From: Yoonia sediminilitoris
GTDB lineage: Bacteria; Pseudomonadota; Alphaproteobacteria; Rhodobacterales; Rhodobacteraceae
DNA length: 52,363 nt
Direction of reading: 5' to 3'
NCBI RefSeq assembly: GCF_003058085.1
Contig: NZ_QBUD01000019.1
Span: 1-52,363, forward strand
Shown here: piece by piece, positions 17,173 through 25,074 of the stretch
Layout: the number at the start of each line of letters is the position of its first letter
How positions within the stretch are numbered: the stretch's first letter is position 1
The notes under the pieces: model-generated
Database searches by the model: none
The model's input: only the letters and a program-made list of their open reading frames with translations
Told to the model about the DNA's origin: nothing
Program-made: the position numbers and the translations under genes

Positions 17173-18262
17173 TGGTCAGCACCCCCACATTTGCTTCGTT
17201 TTTCAAAGCCCGCCCCGTGTCTGCGTTAAAGATCGTGACGGTACGTGGATCGAACGCTAGGCCGGTTTTCTCGCCGACCCTTGCCAACTGCGATGATGCG
17301 GCCCGTACCTTTACCGGGCCGTTGGCGGTGTTAAGCGTGATGATCTGGGTGGTCCCCAAATATTCAACCGCAACCACCTCACCCCGATAAGACGCGCCGT
17401 CGTCCAGCCGGATATGTTCTGGGCGGACACCAAAGGTCAGATCACCGCTTTCGCCGTCAATCAGACGAGGGATGTCAAAGGTGTTGCCGCCAAAGGATAC
17501 AGACGTTGCGCCCGCCCCTGCCATCCCGTGAAAATCAAGAAAGTTCATCGGGGGCGAGCCGATGAACTGAGCGACAAACTTTGTTGCGGGCCAGTCATAG
17601 ATATTTTGCGGCACGCCAAACTGTTCAACAACACCGTGGTTCATAACAACAATTTTGTCGCCCATTTGCATGGCTTCTAACTGATCGTGCGTAACATAGA
17701 CAGTCGTCGCGTTCATGCGATCATGCAGCGCGCGTAGCTCTTCAGACATATGTTCACGAAACTCAGCGTCCAACGCGCCTAAGGGTTCGTCCATAAAGAA
17801 CGCTTTTGGATCCCGCACAATCGCACGTCCCAAAGCAACACGCTGACGGTCCCCCCCCGACAAACCACCAACTGGGCGATCCAGAATATCGGTGATGCCT
17901 AGGATTTCGGCAATCTCGCCCACCTTTTGTTTGACCGCTGCTCCCGGCATCCCCTGACTTTTCAGCGGATAACTAATGTTCTTGCGCACGTTCATATGCG
18001 GATAAAGCGCAAACATCTGGAACACGAAAGCAATGTCGCGCTGACTGGCAGGCTTCATGCCAACTTCTTCGCCGTCGATGTAAATCTCGCCCTTGGTCGG
18101 CAGTTCCAGCCCGGCCATCATGCGCAGCGTCGTCGTCTTGCCACAGCCCGAAGGCCCAAGCAGCATGAAGAATTCGCCGTCTTCGATGGTAAAGCTTGAA
18201 GACTGTACAGCGGTGAAGCTACCAAAGTCTTTGCGCACGTTTTCAATTCTAATTTGAGCCAT
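17165..18262 (-). CDS. CUT1-type ABC transporter ATP-binding protein (first of two)
   Basis: A 365-residue MalK-like ATPase with Walker A GPSGCGKTT, the Q-loop VFQMFALYPHM, signature LSGGDRQRVALGRA, Walker B AFFMDEPLGALDAE, and a C-terminal OB-type domain (FGVRPEHIRLDDG). The signature has Asp where most have Gln, a conservative change seen in some homologues. It lies four bases after the small membrane-protein gene. The paired ATPase genes point to a heterodimeric motor with the neighbouring permeases. Confidence 0.93.
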   Translation of the reverse strand: MAQIRIENVRKDFGSFTAVQSSSFTIEDGEFFMLLGPSGCGKTTTLRMMAGLELPTKGEIYIDGEEVGMKPASQRDIAFVFQMFALYPHMNVRKNISYPLKSQGMPGAAVKQKVGEIAEILGITDILDRPVGGLSGGDRQRVALGRAIVRDPKAFFMDEPLGALDAEFREHMSEELRALHDRMNATTVYVTHDQLEAMQMGDKIVVMNHGVVEQFGVPQNIYDWPATKFVAQFIGSPPMNFLDFHGMAGAGATSVSFGGNTFDIPRLIDGESGDLTFGVRPEHIRLDDGASYRGEVVAVEYLGTTQIITLNTANGPVKVRAASSQLARVGEKTGLAFDPRTVTIFNADTGRALKNEANVGVLTNG

Positions 18263-18266
18263 GCGC

Positions 18267-18455
18267 TTACTCCGGGAAGTGGCTGACGATGATGAACATC
18301 ACCGTGCCAACAAGGGTGACAATGAACGAATAGGTGTAAACGCTTAGAACAAATGGCTGCATCAGCATCACCACGCCCACCGCGATCAGGATCGAGGCAA
18401 CCATTTCCCACGGACCACGGCGCAGCCGCAACAGGCCATTGATAAAATCACTCAT
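18267..18455 (-). CDS. small two-TM membrane protein of the ABC operon
   Basis: A 62-residue protein starting MSDFINGLLRLRRGPWE, then two hydrophobic segments (about 18-34 and 40-57) and ending SHFPE. Its ATG overlaps the stop of the permease gene by four bases (ATGA), and it ends four bases before the ATPase gene, so it is almost certainly translated as part of the operon. The position recalls the small DUF2160-type protein (GlpU) of rhizobial glycerol ABC systems, but it is shorter and I cannot assign it to that family. A role in assembly or stability of the transporter is an inference. Confidence 0.75.
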   Translation of the reverse strand: MSDFINGLLRLRRGPWEMVASILIAVGVVMLMQPFVLSVYTYSFIVTLVGTVMFIIVSHFPE

Positions 18456-19390
18456 TTGCGCACCGCTCCGAATGTGATCCCGCGCAACAGGTGTTTGCGC
18501 AACAAGACCGTGAAGACCATGACAGGGACAAGGAAGATCGTCGCACCTGCCGCAACTGCTGGCCAATCCTTGCCGTTGACCCCGATGATATTGGGAATGA
18601 AAGGTGGTGCTGTTTGGGCCGTGCCCGAGGTTAGCAACACCGCGAAGGCGTATTCGTTCCAAGCAAAGATCAAACAGAAGATCGCAGTTGACGCGATGCC
18701 GGTCGCCGCCTGTGGCAGCACAACTTTGTAAAACGCCTGAAAGCGGGTGTAGCCATCGATCAGAGCCGCTTCTTCATACTCGGTCGGGATTTCGTCGATG
18801 AACCCTTTCAGCAACCAAACCGACAATGAAAGGTTTACGGCTGTATAAAGAAGGATCATCCCCAAATGCGTGTCGTTCAGCCCCAAATTGCGGAACATCA
18901 AAAAGATCGGGATCGCCACAGCGATTGGCGGCATCATCCGTGTCGAGAGGATGAAAAACAGCAAGTCATCCTTGAGCGGCACTTTGAAGCGACTGAACGC
19001 ATAGGCCGCCATCGTGCCCAGCACCATGCAAAGCAAAGTCGAGCCGAAACCGATAATGACCGAATTTAAGAACCGTTCGCCATAGCGCGAGGGTCCACTG
19101 ATCACCGTGCCACGTTCGCGCGCAATCTCATCGTACCACGTTTGTGGTGGCCCCGCCTCTTCCAGCATCTGAGCTGTCGCACGGGTGCGATCTGTGAACA
19201 GGTTCACATAGCCCTCCAGTGTAGGCTCAAACACCACGACGGGCGGATAGGCGATAGAATCTGTGGGGGATTTGAACCCGGTCGCAATGATCCAAAGCAG
19301 CGGGATAAGCGTCATGACCGCATAGGCGATCACGGCAATGCCAGCAAACCACTTGGTGCCGTTTGACGGCTCAGTAACTGAAAAGCTCAT
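18452..19390 (-). CDS. carbohydrate ABC transporter permease (MalG type)
   Basis: A 312-residue inner-membrane permease. Hydrophobic segments occur near the N-terminus (about 16-36), and a core of five more follows after residue 110. The EAA loop is EEAALIDGYTRFQAFYKVVLPQA, the contact site for the ATPases. A large periplasmic insert (about 45-105) follows the first TM segment. It overlaps the upstream permease gene by four bases. It is the G-type half of the permease pair. Confidence 0.93.
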   Translation of the reverse strand: MSFSVTEPSNGTKWFAGIAVIAYAVMTLIPLLWIIATGFKSPTDSIAYPPVVVFEPTLEGYVNLFTDRTRATAQMLEEAGPPQTWYDEIARERGTVISGPSRYGERFLNSVIIGFGSTLLCMVLGTMAAYAFSRFKVPLKDDLLFFILSTRMMPPIAVAIPIFLMFRNLGLNDTHLGMILLYTAVNLSLSVWLLKGFIDEIPTEYEEAALIDGYTRFQAFYKVVLPQAATGIASTAIFCLIFAWNEYAFAVLLTSGTAQTAPPFIPNIIGVNGKDWPAVAAGATIFLVPVMVFTVLLRKHLLRGITFGAVRK

Positions 19391-20334
19391 CTTTCTTTCA
19401 CCTTGTTAAGCGCTTTGACGTAGATCGAGGCAAGCCCGAACACCGTGACAAACAAAATGACCGCGTAGGCCGAAGAATAGCCCGTGCGCCATTTCTCAAA
19501 GGCTTCGCGTTTGAGGTCGATTGAGGTGAGCGTAGTGGTGTTCCCCGGCCCGCCACCTGTCAGTTGCACGACAAGGTCGAACATTTTGAAATTTTCGATC
19601 CCGCGGAACAGCACAGCCAACATCAGAAACGGCAGTGCCATCGGGATGGTGATTGTCCAGAACTGACGCCACTTGCTGGCCCGGTCACATTCCGCCGCTT
19701 CATAAATACTGTCAGGGATTGAACGTAGCCCAGCTAAGCAGATCAGCATCACAAAGGGCGTCCACATCCACGTATCCGCGATGACAATCGCCCATGGGGC
19801 AAGATGCACATCGCCAATCATCGAGAAACTGGCCGGATCGCCCCCTGTAAGAAAAGTCACCGCATAGTTAAACAAGCCAATCTGCGGCTGGTAAAGGAAG
19901 GTCCAGAAGTTGCCGACCACAGCCGGAGACAGCATCATCGGAAAGACGATGATCGTCGTCCAAAGATCGTTGCCTTTGAATTTCTTGTTGATCAGATACG
20001 CCAGTGTGAAGCCGATCAGCACCTGCAGAACAATCGTCCAGATCAGGAAATGCGCCGTCGCCTGCATTGTGTTCCAAATGTCAGGGTCGTTCAAAATGCG
20101 CTCGTAATTGCGAAGTCCAACCCACTCGACATCGCGGTTCGGGCGGTTCACCCGATAATTTGTAAAGCTCAGGCGGATCGTCCAGATCAGCGGAAAGATG
20201 TTCACCGCCAGCAGCAAAAAGATCGTGGGTGCTACGAAAATCCAGGCAATCGTTCTGTCCGACAGACCCTTGATTTTGCGCGCCACGTTTGCGGGCGTTT
20301 TGTCAGCTAGTGTGTCGATGGGGCTGCCAGTCAT
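19387..20334 (-). CDS. carbohydrate ABC transporter permease (MalF type)
   Basis: A 315-residue permease of the UgpA/MalF type with six predicted TM segments. The EAA loop is YEAAECDRASKWRQFWTITIPMA, which docks on the ATPase. The first TM is near residues 33-52 (IFVAPTIFLLLAVNIFPL). It is the second gene of the operon, separated from the binding-protein gene by 143 bases that hold two hairpins. It pairs with the MalG-type permease downstream. Confidence 0.93.
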   Translation of the reverse strand: MTGSPIDTLADKTPANVARKIKGLSDRTIAWIFVAPTIFLLLAVNIFPLIWTIRLSFTNYRVNRPNRDVEWVGLRNYERILNDPDIWNTMQATAHFLIWTIVLQVLIGFTLAYLINKKFKGNDLWTTIIVFPMMLSPAVVGNFWTFLYQPQIGLFNYAVTFLTGGDPASFSMIGDVHLAPWAIVIADTWMWTPFVMLICLAGLRSIPDSIYEAAECDRASKWRQFWTITIPMALPFLMLAVLFRGIENFKMFDLVVQLTGGGPGNTTTLTSIDLKREAFEKWRTGYSSAYAVILFVTVFGLASIYVKALNKVKER

Positions 20335-20395
20335 TTGTCAGTCCTTTCCAAGCCGCTGCCCAAAGGCACGGTCATGGGGCATTGATCTAGAAGGG

Positions 20396-20467
20396 CCTTC
20401 CCGGCAACGCCGATTGGCATTCAACCGGGAAGGAAATTGTTTTCGGGCGCAAGTTCATCCGCCCGAA
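20396..20467 (-). promoter_or_regulatory. two hairpins between the binding-protein and permease genes
   Basis: The first hairpin after the binding-protein stop is an 8-bp perfect stem, TTCGGGCG (20442-20449) with CGCCCGAA (20460-20467). The second is a 9-bp perfect stem, CCTTCCCGG (20396-20404) with CCGGGAAGG (20425-20433), enclosing a smaller GCC/GGC hairpin. Neither has a clear T run on the minus strand. They are best read as mRNA 3'-end stabilisers or weak attenuators giving more binding protein than permease. Confidence 0.55.
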
Positions 20468-20477
20468 AGGGAGGCGT

Positions 20478-21800
20478 TTAAAGCTTGCCTTCGTCCTCAA
20501 AGACTTCGACCCAATCGCGAACAAGGCCATCAAGCGCCTCTTTCGCTGTGCCCTCGCCTGCCACAACAAAGTTGTGAACGCGCTCTTGCATTGGCAGCAA
20601 AAGGTCTGCGTAAGCAGGCTCTGCCCAGAAGTCTTTTACGATTGCCATCGAGTCGAGGAAGGTCTGTGCATATGGCTGGCTGGTCGCAAATCCGGGGTCT
20701 TCAACAACCGCCTTCAAAGCTGAGTAACCGCCCAGTTCCCACCATTTGGCCTGGATCTGTGGCTGTGCAAACCACTGGATGTATTCGAGCGCTGCGTCCT
20801 GCTTTTCCGAATAGGCCACAACCGAAATGCCCTGTCCGCCAAGCTGTGCAAACTGACCCGCCGGTCCGGCTGGATTCGGGAAGTACCCAGATTTTCCCCC
20901 GCCCACGTTTTCGTCAGCTTCAACACCCGGCCAAATGAACGCAAAGTTCATCTGCATCGCGACCTGACCAGAACGGTAAGCATCGATGTTTTCGCCCATG
21001 TACCAATTCGAAGATCCCGGAGGCACTGTTGTGTCATAAAGCTCTTTGTAGAATTCCAAGCCAGCAATCGCGCCCTCAGAATTCACAAATCCTTCAAGGT
21101 CGTAGGGCTGATCGGGGTTTTCATAAAGAAAACCATAGTTATACAGGGCATTCGTCACACCCATTGTGATGCCTTCGGACCCACGTTCGGTGTAGATTGC
21201 AGCTCCGTAAACCGTTGTGCCGTCGATGTCCCGGCCCTGGAAGAATTGGCCGATGTCTTTCAACTCTTCCAACGAGTTTGGCACACCCAATGCGCGGCCA
21301 TAGGTTTCTTGGAATTCAGCCTGAAGCTCGGGGCGCTCAAACCAGTCTTTGCGGTAGGTCCAACCCACCACGTCACCAAAGGCCGGCAAAGCATAGTAGT
21401 TTGGTGTGTTCTTGGGCCACTCGGCATAGCCGGTCACGGTTGCCGGGATGAAATCATCCATTGTGATCGCGTTGGCGTCAAAAAAGTCGTTTAGCTTCAC
21501 GTAGTGGCCGTTTTCTGCGCCCGCGCCGATCCATTGGCTGTCGCCAATCATCAAATCACACAGCTGACCACCCGAGTTCAACTCGTTCAACATACGGTCT
21601 GCAAAACTTGGCCATGGCACAAACTCAAAGCTCATGTTGTGTCCGGACTGAGCCTCAAAATCTTTGCTTAGCTCGATAAGCGAGTTTGCTGGATCCCATG
21701 CGGCCCAGCAAAGCGTCAGGTCTTCGGCGACCGCAGCGCTTGAAAAGCCGGACATCATCACGGCACCCGCGGCAGCCGTCATCATTAAATTCTTTTTCAT
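20478..21800 (-). CDS. ABC transporter substrate-binding protein (family 1, periplasmic)
   Basis: A 440-residue exported binding protein of the maltose/UgpB class. The signal peptide is at residues 1-25 with cleavage after AVA. Landmarks are LCDLMIGDSQWIGAGAENG, the hinge-region YALPAFGDVVGWTYRKDWF, and the QVAMQMNFAFIWPG segment. The ligand cannot be read from the sequence. The operon ends in a dihydroxyacetone kinase, so a triose, a ketose or a polyol is plausible. It is the first gene after the divergent LacI-regulated promoter region. Confidence 0.9.
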   Translation of the reverse strand: MKKNLMMTAAAGAVMMSGFSSAAVAEDLTLCWAAWDPANSLIELSKDFEAQSGHNMSFEFVPWPSFADRMLNELNSGGQLCDLMIGDSQWIGAGAENGHYVKLNDFFDANAITMDDFIPATVTGYAEWPKNTPNYYALPAFGDVVGWTYRKDWFERPELQAEFQETYGRALGVPNSLEELKDIGQFFQGRDIDGTTVYGAAIYTERGSEGITMGVTNALYNYGFLYENPDQPYDLEGFVNSEGAIAGLEFYKELYDTTVPPGSSNWYMGENIDAYRSGQVAMQMNFAFIWPGVEADENVGGGKSGYFPNPAGPAGQFAQLGGQGISVVAYSEKQDAALEYIQWFAQPQIQAKWWELGGYSALKAVVEDPGFATSQPYAQTFLDSMAIVKDFWAEPAYADLLLPMQERVHNFVVAGEGTAKEALDGLVRDWVEVFEDEGKL

Positions 21801-21868
21801 TGGATGCTTCCTCCCAGAAAGTCATTAAGCCGGACCCCCTAGCCACGGCTTTGATGCTCAAAGTGCTA

Positions 21869-21917
21869 ATGAGACACGTGCCTCAAATCAAGCTTTTTGT
21901 TGAGACACGTGCGTCAA
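21869..21917. promoter_or_regulatory. paired LacI-type operators, centre CACGTG
   Basis: Two nearly identical, near-palindromic sites sit between the divergent binding-protein and LacI-type genes. They are ATGAGACACGTGCCTCAA (21869-21886) and TTGAGACACGTGCGTCAA (21900-21917). Each has TGA..CACGTG..TCA symmetry. The centres are 31 bp apart, about three helical turns, so both face the same side of DNA. They probably bind the adjacent LacI-type regulator and control the transporter-kinase operon and the regulator itself. Confidence 0.75.
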
Positions 21918-21985
21918 CTTCTGCTAAACCACTTGCAGCCGCTACCGGAAAAGTTGACCTGGACGGCACTCAAGAGCCTGAAAAA

Positions 21986-23044
21986 ATGATAAAAATTCAA
22001 AACCGTATGCTTCAAAAACCGCTTCTGCACCCGACGACAAAAGACCTTGCCAAGGCTGCGGGGGTCAGTCGTGCGACGGTGGATCGCGTCCTAAACAGAC
22101 GTGAAGGTGTGCGCAAAGATACCGTTGATCGCGTAAATAAGGCTATCGAGGAATTGGGATTCGTCCGCAATGTTCAGGCCGCAAATCTTGCCAAATCACA
22201 AAGCTATCGGTTTGTTTTCGCGCTGCCGAAATCAGGAGATCAATTCCTTCAGGAAATCGTCGCAAAGATCGAGGAAGCCATCGATGTTTTCGCCGCAGAT
22301 CGCATCTGGTGCGATGTTCATCATATCGACGACAATGACCCGCACAGCATCAGCGCCTATCTAAGTTCACTTACATCTGAGGACGTATCAGGTGTCGCCA
22401 TTATGGCGCAAGAAACACCGCAGGTCCGCGATGCCATCATCCGTCTAAAAGAACGCAACATCGCCGCCCTGCCCTTCATTTCAAACCAAGCGCCCCTTAA
22501 CGCAGACTGGGTCGGCATCGATAATAGCTCGGCCGGTGCCACAGCTGCGCTGCTTATCGGGCAATCGTTGCGTGGGAAAAGTGGTTCCGTGGTTGTGATT
22601 TCAGAAAGCATGACCTCGCGCGATAGTATGGAACGTCGGCTTGGGTTTGACCAAGAAATCAATACTCACTTCCCTGAGTTGAGCGCTTTGCCGTCTCTTG
22701 AAACCTATGGGAACGAAGAACGCGCGGAGCAAATCCTGAAAGCTACACTTTCTGCAAACGCAGATATTGTCGGGATTTATGTGATGTCTTCCGAAGCGCG
22801 TGTTCCGCTTCAGATACTCGACACTCTTCAACTCCCGCAAGATTTGATCAAGGTCGCACACGAACGCACGCCCTTTACTGAAAATGCGCTTCGCGACGGC
22901 AAGCTGGACGGTCTCGTAGCGCAAGATGCAGGTCATCTAGTCCGAAGTGCCATTCGACGTCTAAAAGGTATCGTCGACAAGCGACGTTCAGCAGGGCCTC
23001 AAGAGCGGATTAGAATCGAGATTCTATTACGCACAAATCTATAA
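21986..23044 (+). CDS. LacI-family transcriptional regulator
   Basis: A 352-residue regulator. The helix-turn-helix is at about 17-42 (TTKDLAKAAGVSRATVDRVLN), preceded by a short extra N-terminus. A periplasmic-binding-protein-like sensor domain follows, with VAIMAQETPQVRDA and VGIDNSSAGATAA. Thr-Val-Asp-Arg in the recognition helix matches LacI relatives of the rhizobial sugar type. The frame is open 300 bases further upstream, but that part runs through the operators and into the divergent gene, so ATG 21986 is preferred, with ATG 22007 as alternative. It is divergent from the ABC-dihydroxyacetone kinase operon and is its likely repressor. Confidence 0.88.
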   Translation: MIKIQNRMLQKPLLHPTTKDLAKAAGVSRATVDRVLNRREGVRKDTVDRVNKAIEELGFVRNVQAANLAKSQSYRFVFALPKSGDQFLQEIVAKIEEAIDVFAADRIWCDVHHIDDNDPHSISAYLSSLTSEDVSGVAIMAQETPQVRDAIIRLKERNIAALPFISNQAPLNADWVGIDNSSAGATAALLIGQSLRGKSGSVVVISESMTSRDSMERRLGFDQEINTHFPELSALPSLETYGNEERAEQILKATLSANADIVGIYVMSSEARVPLQILDTLQLPQDLIKVAHERTPFTENALRDGKLDGLVAQDAGHLVRSAIRRLKGIVDKRRSAGPQERIRIEILLRTNL

Positions 23045-23271
23045 GTTGGAAAATCTGGCAGGCGAAGCAAGTCGGACGAAGGAGATGGCCCGAGCGATGT
23101 TTAGACGCTTGCAGAAGGCGCCGTAGGACAATAGTTGCACTGGACTTGATTTGAAACGATCCATCGACAAAAGCCAATTTCAAGAAAACAATAATCCTGA
23201 ACCTTTTTTAAGTGGACATCGGTGACGGCTCAACGAACGGCAGCTTCTCTAATCGGGCGTTTGGGTCAAGT

Positions 23272-23505
23272 TTATTTCATCGTTTCGTTTCCGTTCTTTG
23301 GGATCAGGTCCTTCATCCGGGTCAAGCTTCTCTTCGCAGTCATTGTTGGCCCGGTTCGGTTGGACCGCTGCATGCATGTGTCGGATCGGTCGCGGAGCGC
23401 CCAGCTTAGTCTCGCGCTTCGAGTGGCGCAGCAGCCATTTTCGGCGTCATCCGCTAACCTCGTCCGGTGAGGGACGATCCCGTCATTGATCTTTGAAGGT
23501 TCAGT
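23272..23505 (-). ncRNA. candidate seekRNA/bridge RNA region of the IS1111-type element
   Basis: The noncoding DNA between the transposase stop and the element end is 234 bases. Published work on IS1111 elements places a guide RNA, which pairs with target and donor, in this downstream end. Short inverted segments are visible, for example CCTCGTCCGG and CCGGTGAGGG parts near 23460, but I could not derive a full fold or the guide loops. The call rests on family knowledge and position. Confidence 0.35.
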
Positions 23506-24540
23506 TCATGCGGCACCCTCCAAAGGTCTTTGACGAAACTCGGTGTTGTCCGCCCACATGCGGTGCATGATGACAGCCAGCTTGCGGGCGACTGCAACGA
23601 CAGCTCTGCGGCGGCCTTTTCGGCGCATCAACCGAAGACCCCAACTCTTTATCTCTGAGCTAGCAACGGACCGCATCATCATTGCATTTGCCGCTGCGTA
23701 GAGGGCGGACCGAACGTCCGCATCACCAGCTTTTGAGATACGACCGGGGTTGTCCATCTCCCCGGACTGGTAGCGCCTCGGTGTCAGGCCGAAGTGTGCA
23801 GCGACCGTTCTTGAGCTTGTGAAGCGCTTGGGGTCATCCACCGCCGCTTTGAAGGTCAGGGCAGCAATCGGCCCCACGCCGGGGATCGCCATGAAGCGTA
23901 GGCAAGTCTCATCATGGTTGGCGGCGCGTTTTACGCGTCTGTCCAATTCTCGATATGCGGTGAAGAGAACTGCTCGGGCATCCAAGAGTGGTAACAGCGC
24001 ATGCGACAAATCTGTGTCCGCCTGGATAATAGGCCGCACCTGCTCGTCAAAGGAGGCCTGGTCGATACCCGATGGCAGGCGCAGGCCAAAGACCCGGAAC
24101 AATCCACGTATCTCGTTCGCCAGATCAATGCACTTACGCTGAACCGCTTTGCGGCTGCTCAACAGCGCACGAATGGCGTGTGCCTCCCGGCTCTTCATAT
24201 GGACGGGATTGAACCATCCAGACCGAAGCACATTGGCAATCCCGCGCGCATCCGTCTTATCGGTCCTGTTGCGCATGGCCGACAACGCCGCGTTCACCTG
24301 CCGTGCCTCCATACAAACAACGTCAAAGCCAGCGCCCTGCAATCCAAAGTATAGGTGCTGGCTCATCGCACCAGCTTCGAACCCAATCTGAAGTTCACTT
24401 GCAGTAAGGCTTGCCAGACAGCCGCTGATGTCATCGATCTCACACGCAACCGAGCGCTCAAGAACCGTTCGGCCACCTCCATCGATCACGCAGACAGCGA
24501 CTGACCGCAGCGACACGTCCAAACCAACAAAGTAATCCAT
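23506..24540 (-). CDS. IS110-family transposase (DEDD recombinase)
   Basis: A 344-residue transposase. The N-terminal RuvC-like DEDD domain has D8 in FVGLDVS, a Glu in IGFEAGAM and the Asp pair in RTDKTDARGIA. The C-terminal domain has IPGVGPIAALTFKAAV and the serine-bearing segment HFGLTPRRYQSGE..GRISKAGDADVRSALY, standard for IS110/IS1111. The start at 24540 follows GAGGAG; the nine codons before it lack a site. The protein is full length and without stops, so the element may be mobile. Confidence 0.95.
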   Translation of the reverse strand: MDYFVGLDVSLRSVAVCVIDGGGRTVLERSVACEIDDISGCLASLTASELQIGFEAGAMSQHLYFGLQGAGFDVVCMEARQVNAALSAMRNRTDKTDARGIANVLRSGWFNPVHMKSREAHAIRALLSSRKAVQRKCIDLANEIRGLFRVFGLRLPSGIDQASFDEQVRPIIQADTDLSHALLPLLDARAVLFTAYRELDRRVKRAANHDETCLRFMAIPGVGPIAALTFKAAVDDPKRFTSSRTVAAHFGLTPRRYQSGEMDNPGRISKAGDADVRSALYAAANAMMMRSVASSEIKSWGLRLMRRKGRRRAVVAVARKLAVIMHRMWADNTEFRQRPLEGAA

Positions 24541-24595
24541 CTCGTTCTCCTCAAATTGCAGATACATCCTGCAACTCTATCAAGAACCTGACCCA

Positions 24596-25074
24596 TCAAT
24601 CTGGTCAGCCCGATTACCCATGCTTCGTCCGCATCTTACCAATTCATGTAGCGTGCAGCGAAAGTCGGAAAATTCCGAAGCAGTCACCCGTGCAACACGC
24701 AGCGAAGGCTACCGAAGAGCCCAACCTGTGAATTCAATTTTTTCGCTGCGCGCGCACGCGGCATGAAAATCGCTGCAAGTGCTCGGTTACGGACGCTGCC
24801 GTGCGGCGGCGAAACAGGTCATTCATTCCTACCGCAGCGCAAATAGCGCGAGCAAGGATCAAGTCGCGGGACTTAGTGAGCCTTCGCTGCGCGTGCGCGA
24901 AAGTCTGGCTATGAGGCGTTGCGTGAGCCGCTAAGAGAACTGAGACTAGTATGTTGTGCTCTGCTGCTCATGTTAAGGAAAGCTTCGAGCTCGACTTGCC
25001 GAGTGCCTCGCATTGTTCGGGCGACCGCGGCGGCACGACAAAAAACCCTTACCAATGCGACCAAGAGCATTCGA
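24596..25074. repeat. gene-free stretch with intergenic repeat (copy 3)
   Basis: No gene is supported. About 24630-24880 is the best-preserved copy of the dispersed repeat. It shares GTCCGCATCTTAC, GCAGCGAAGGCTAC, GAAGAGCCCA and AATT with copy 2. With copy 1 it shares TTCGCTGCGCGCGC and GCGAGCAAGGATCAAG. It contains several short GC-rich inverted segments. The remainder holds only shadow frames. Confidence 0.5.

Larger units (their letters stand above)
23262..24595 (-). mobile_element. IS110-family element, IS1111 type, apparently intact
   Basis: The element is outlined by sub-terminal inverted repeats that I matched by eye: TGGGTCAAGTT (23262-23272) and the complement of TGGGTCAGGTT (24585-24595), 10 of 11 identical. 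Such repeats are typical of the IS1111 subgroup. The exact ends should lie a few bases outside. The transposase occupies 23506-24540, leaving about 234 bases of noncoding DNA downstream and only about 45 upstream. The asymmetry matches IS1111 elements with a guide RNA in the downstream end. Confidence 0.75.
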
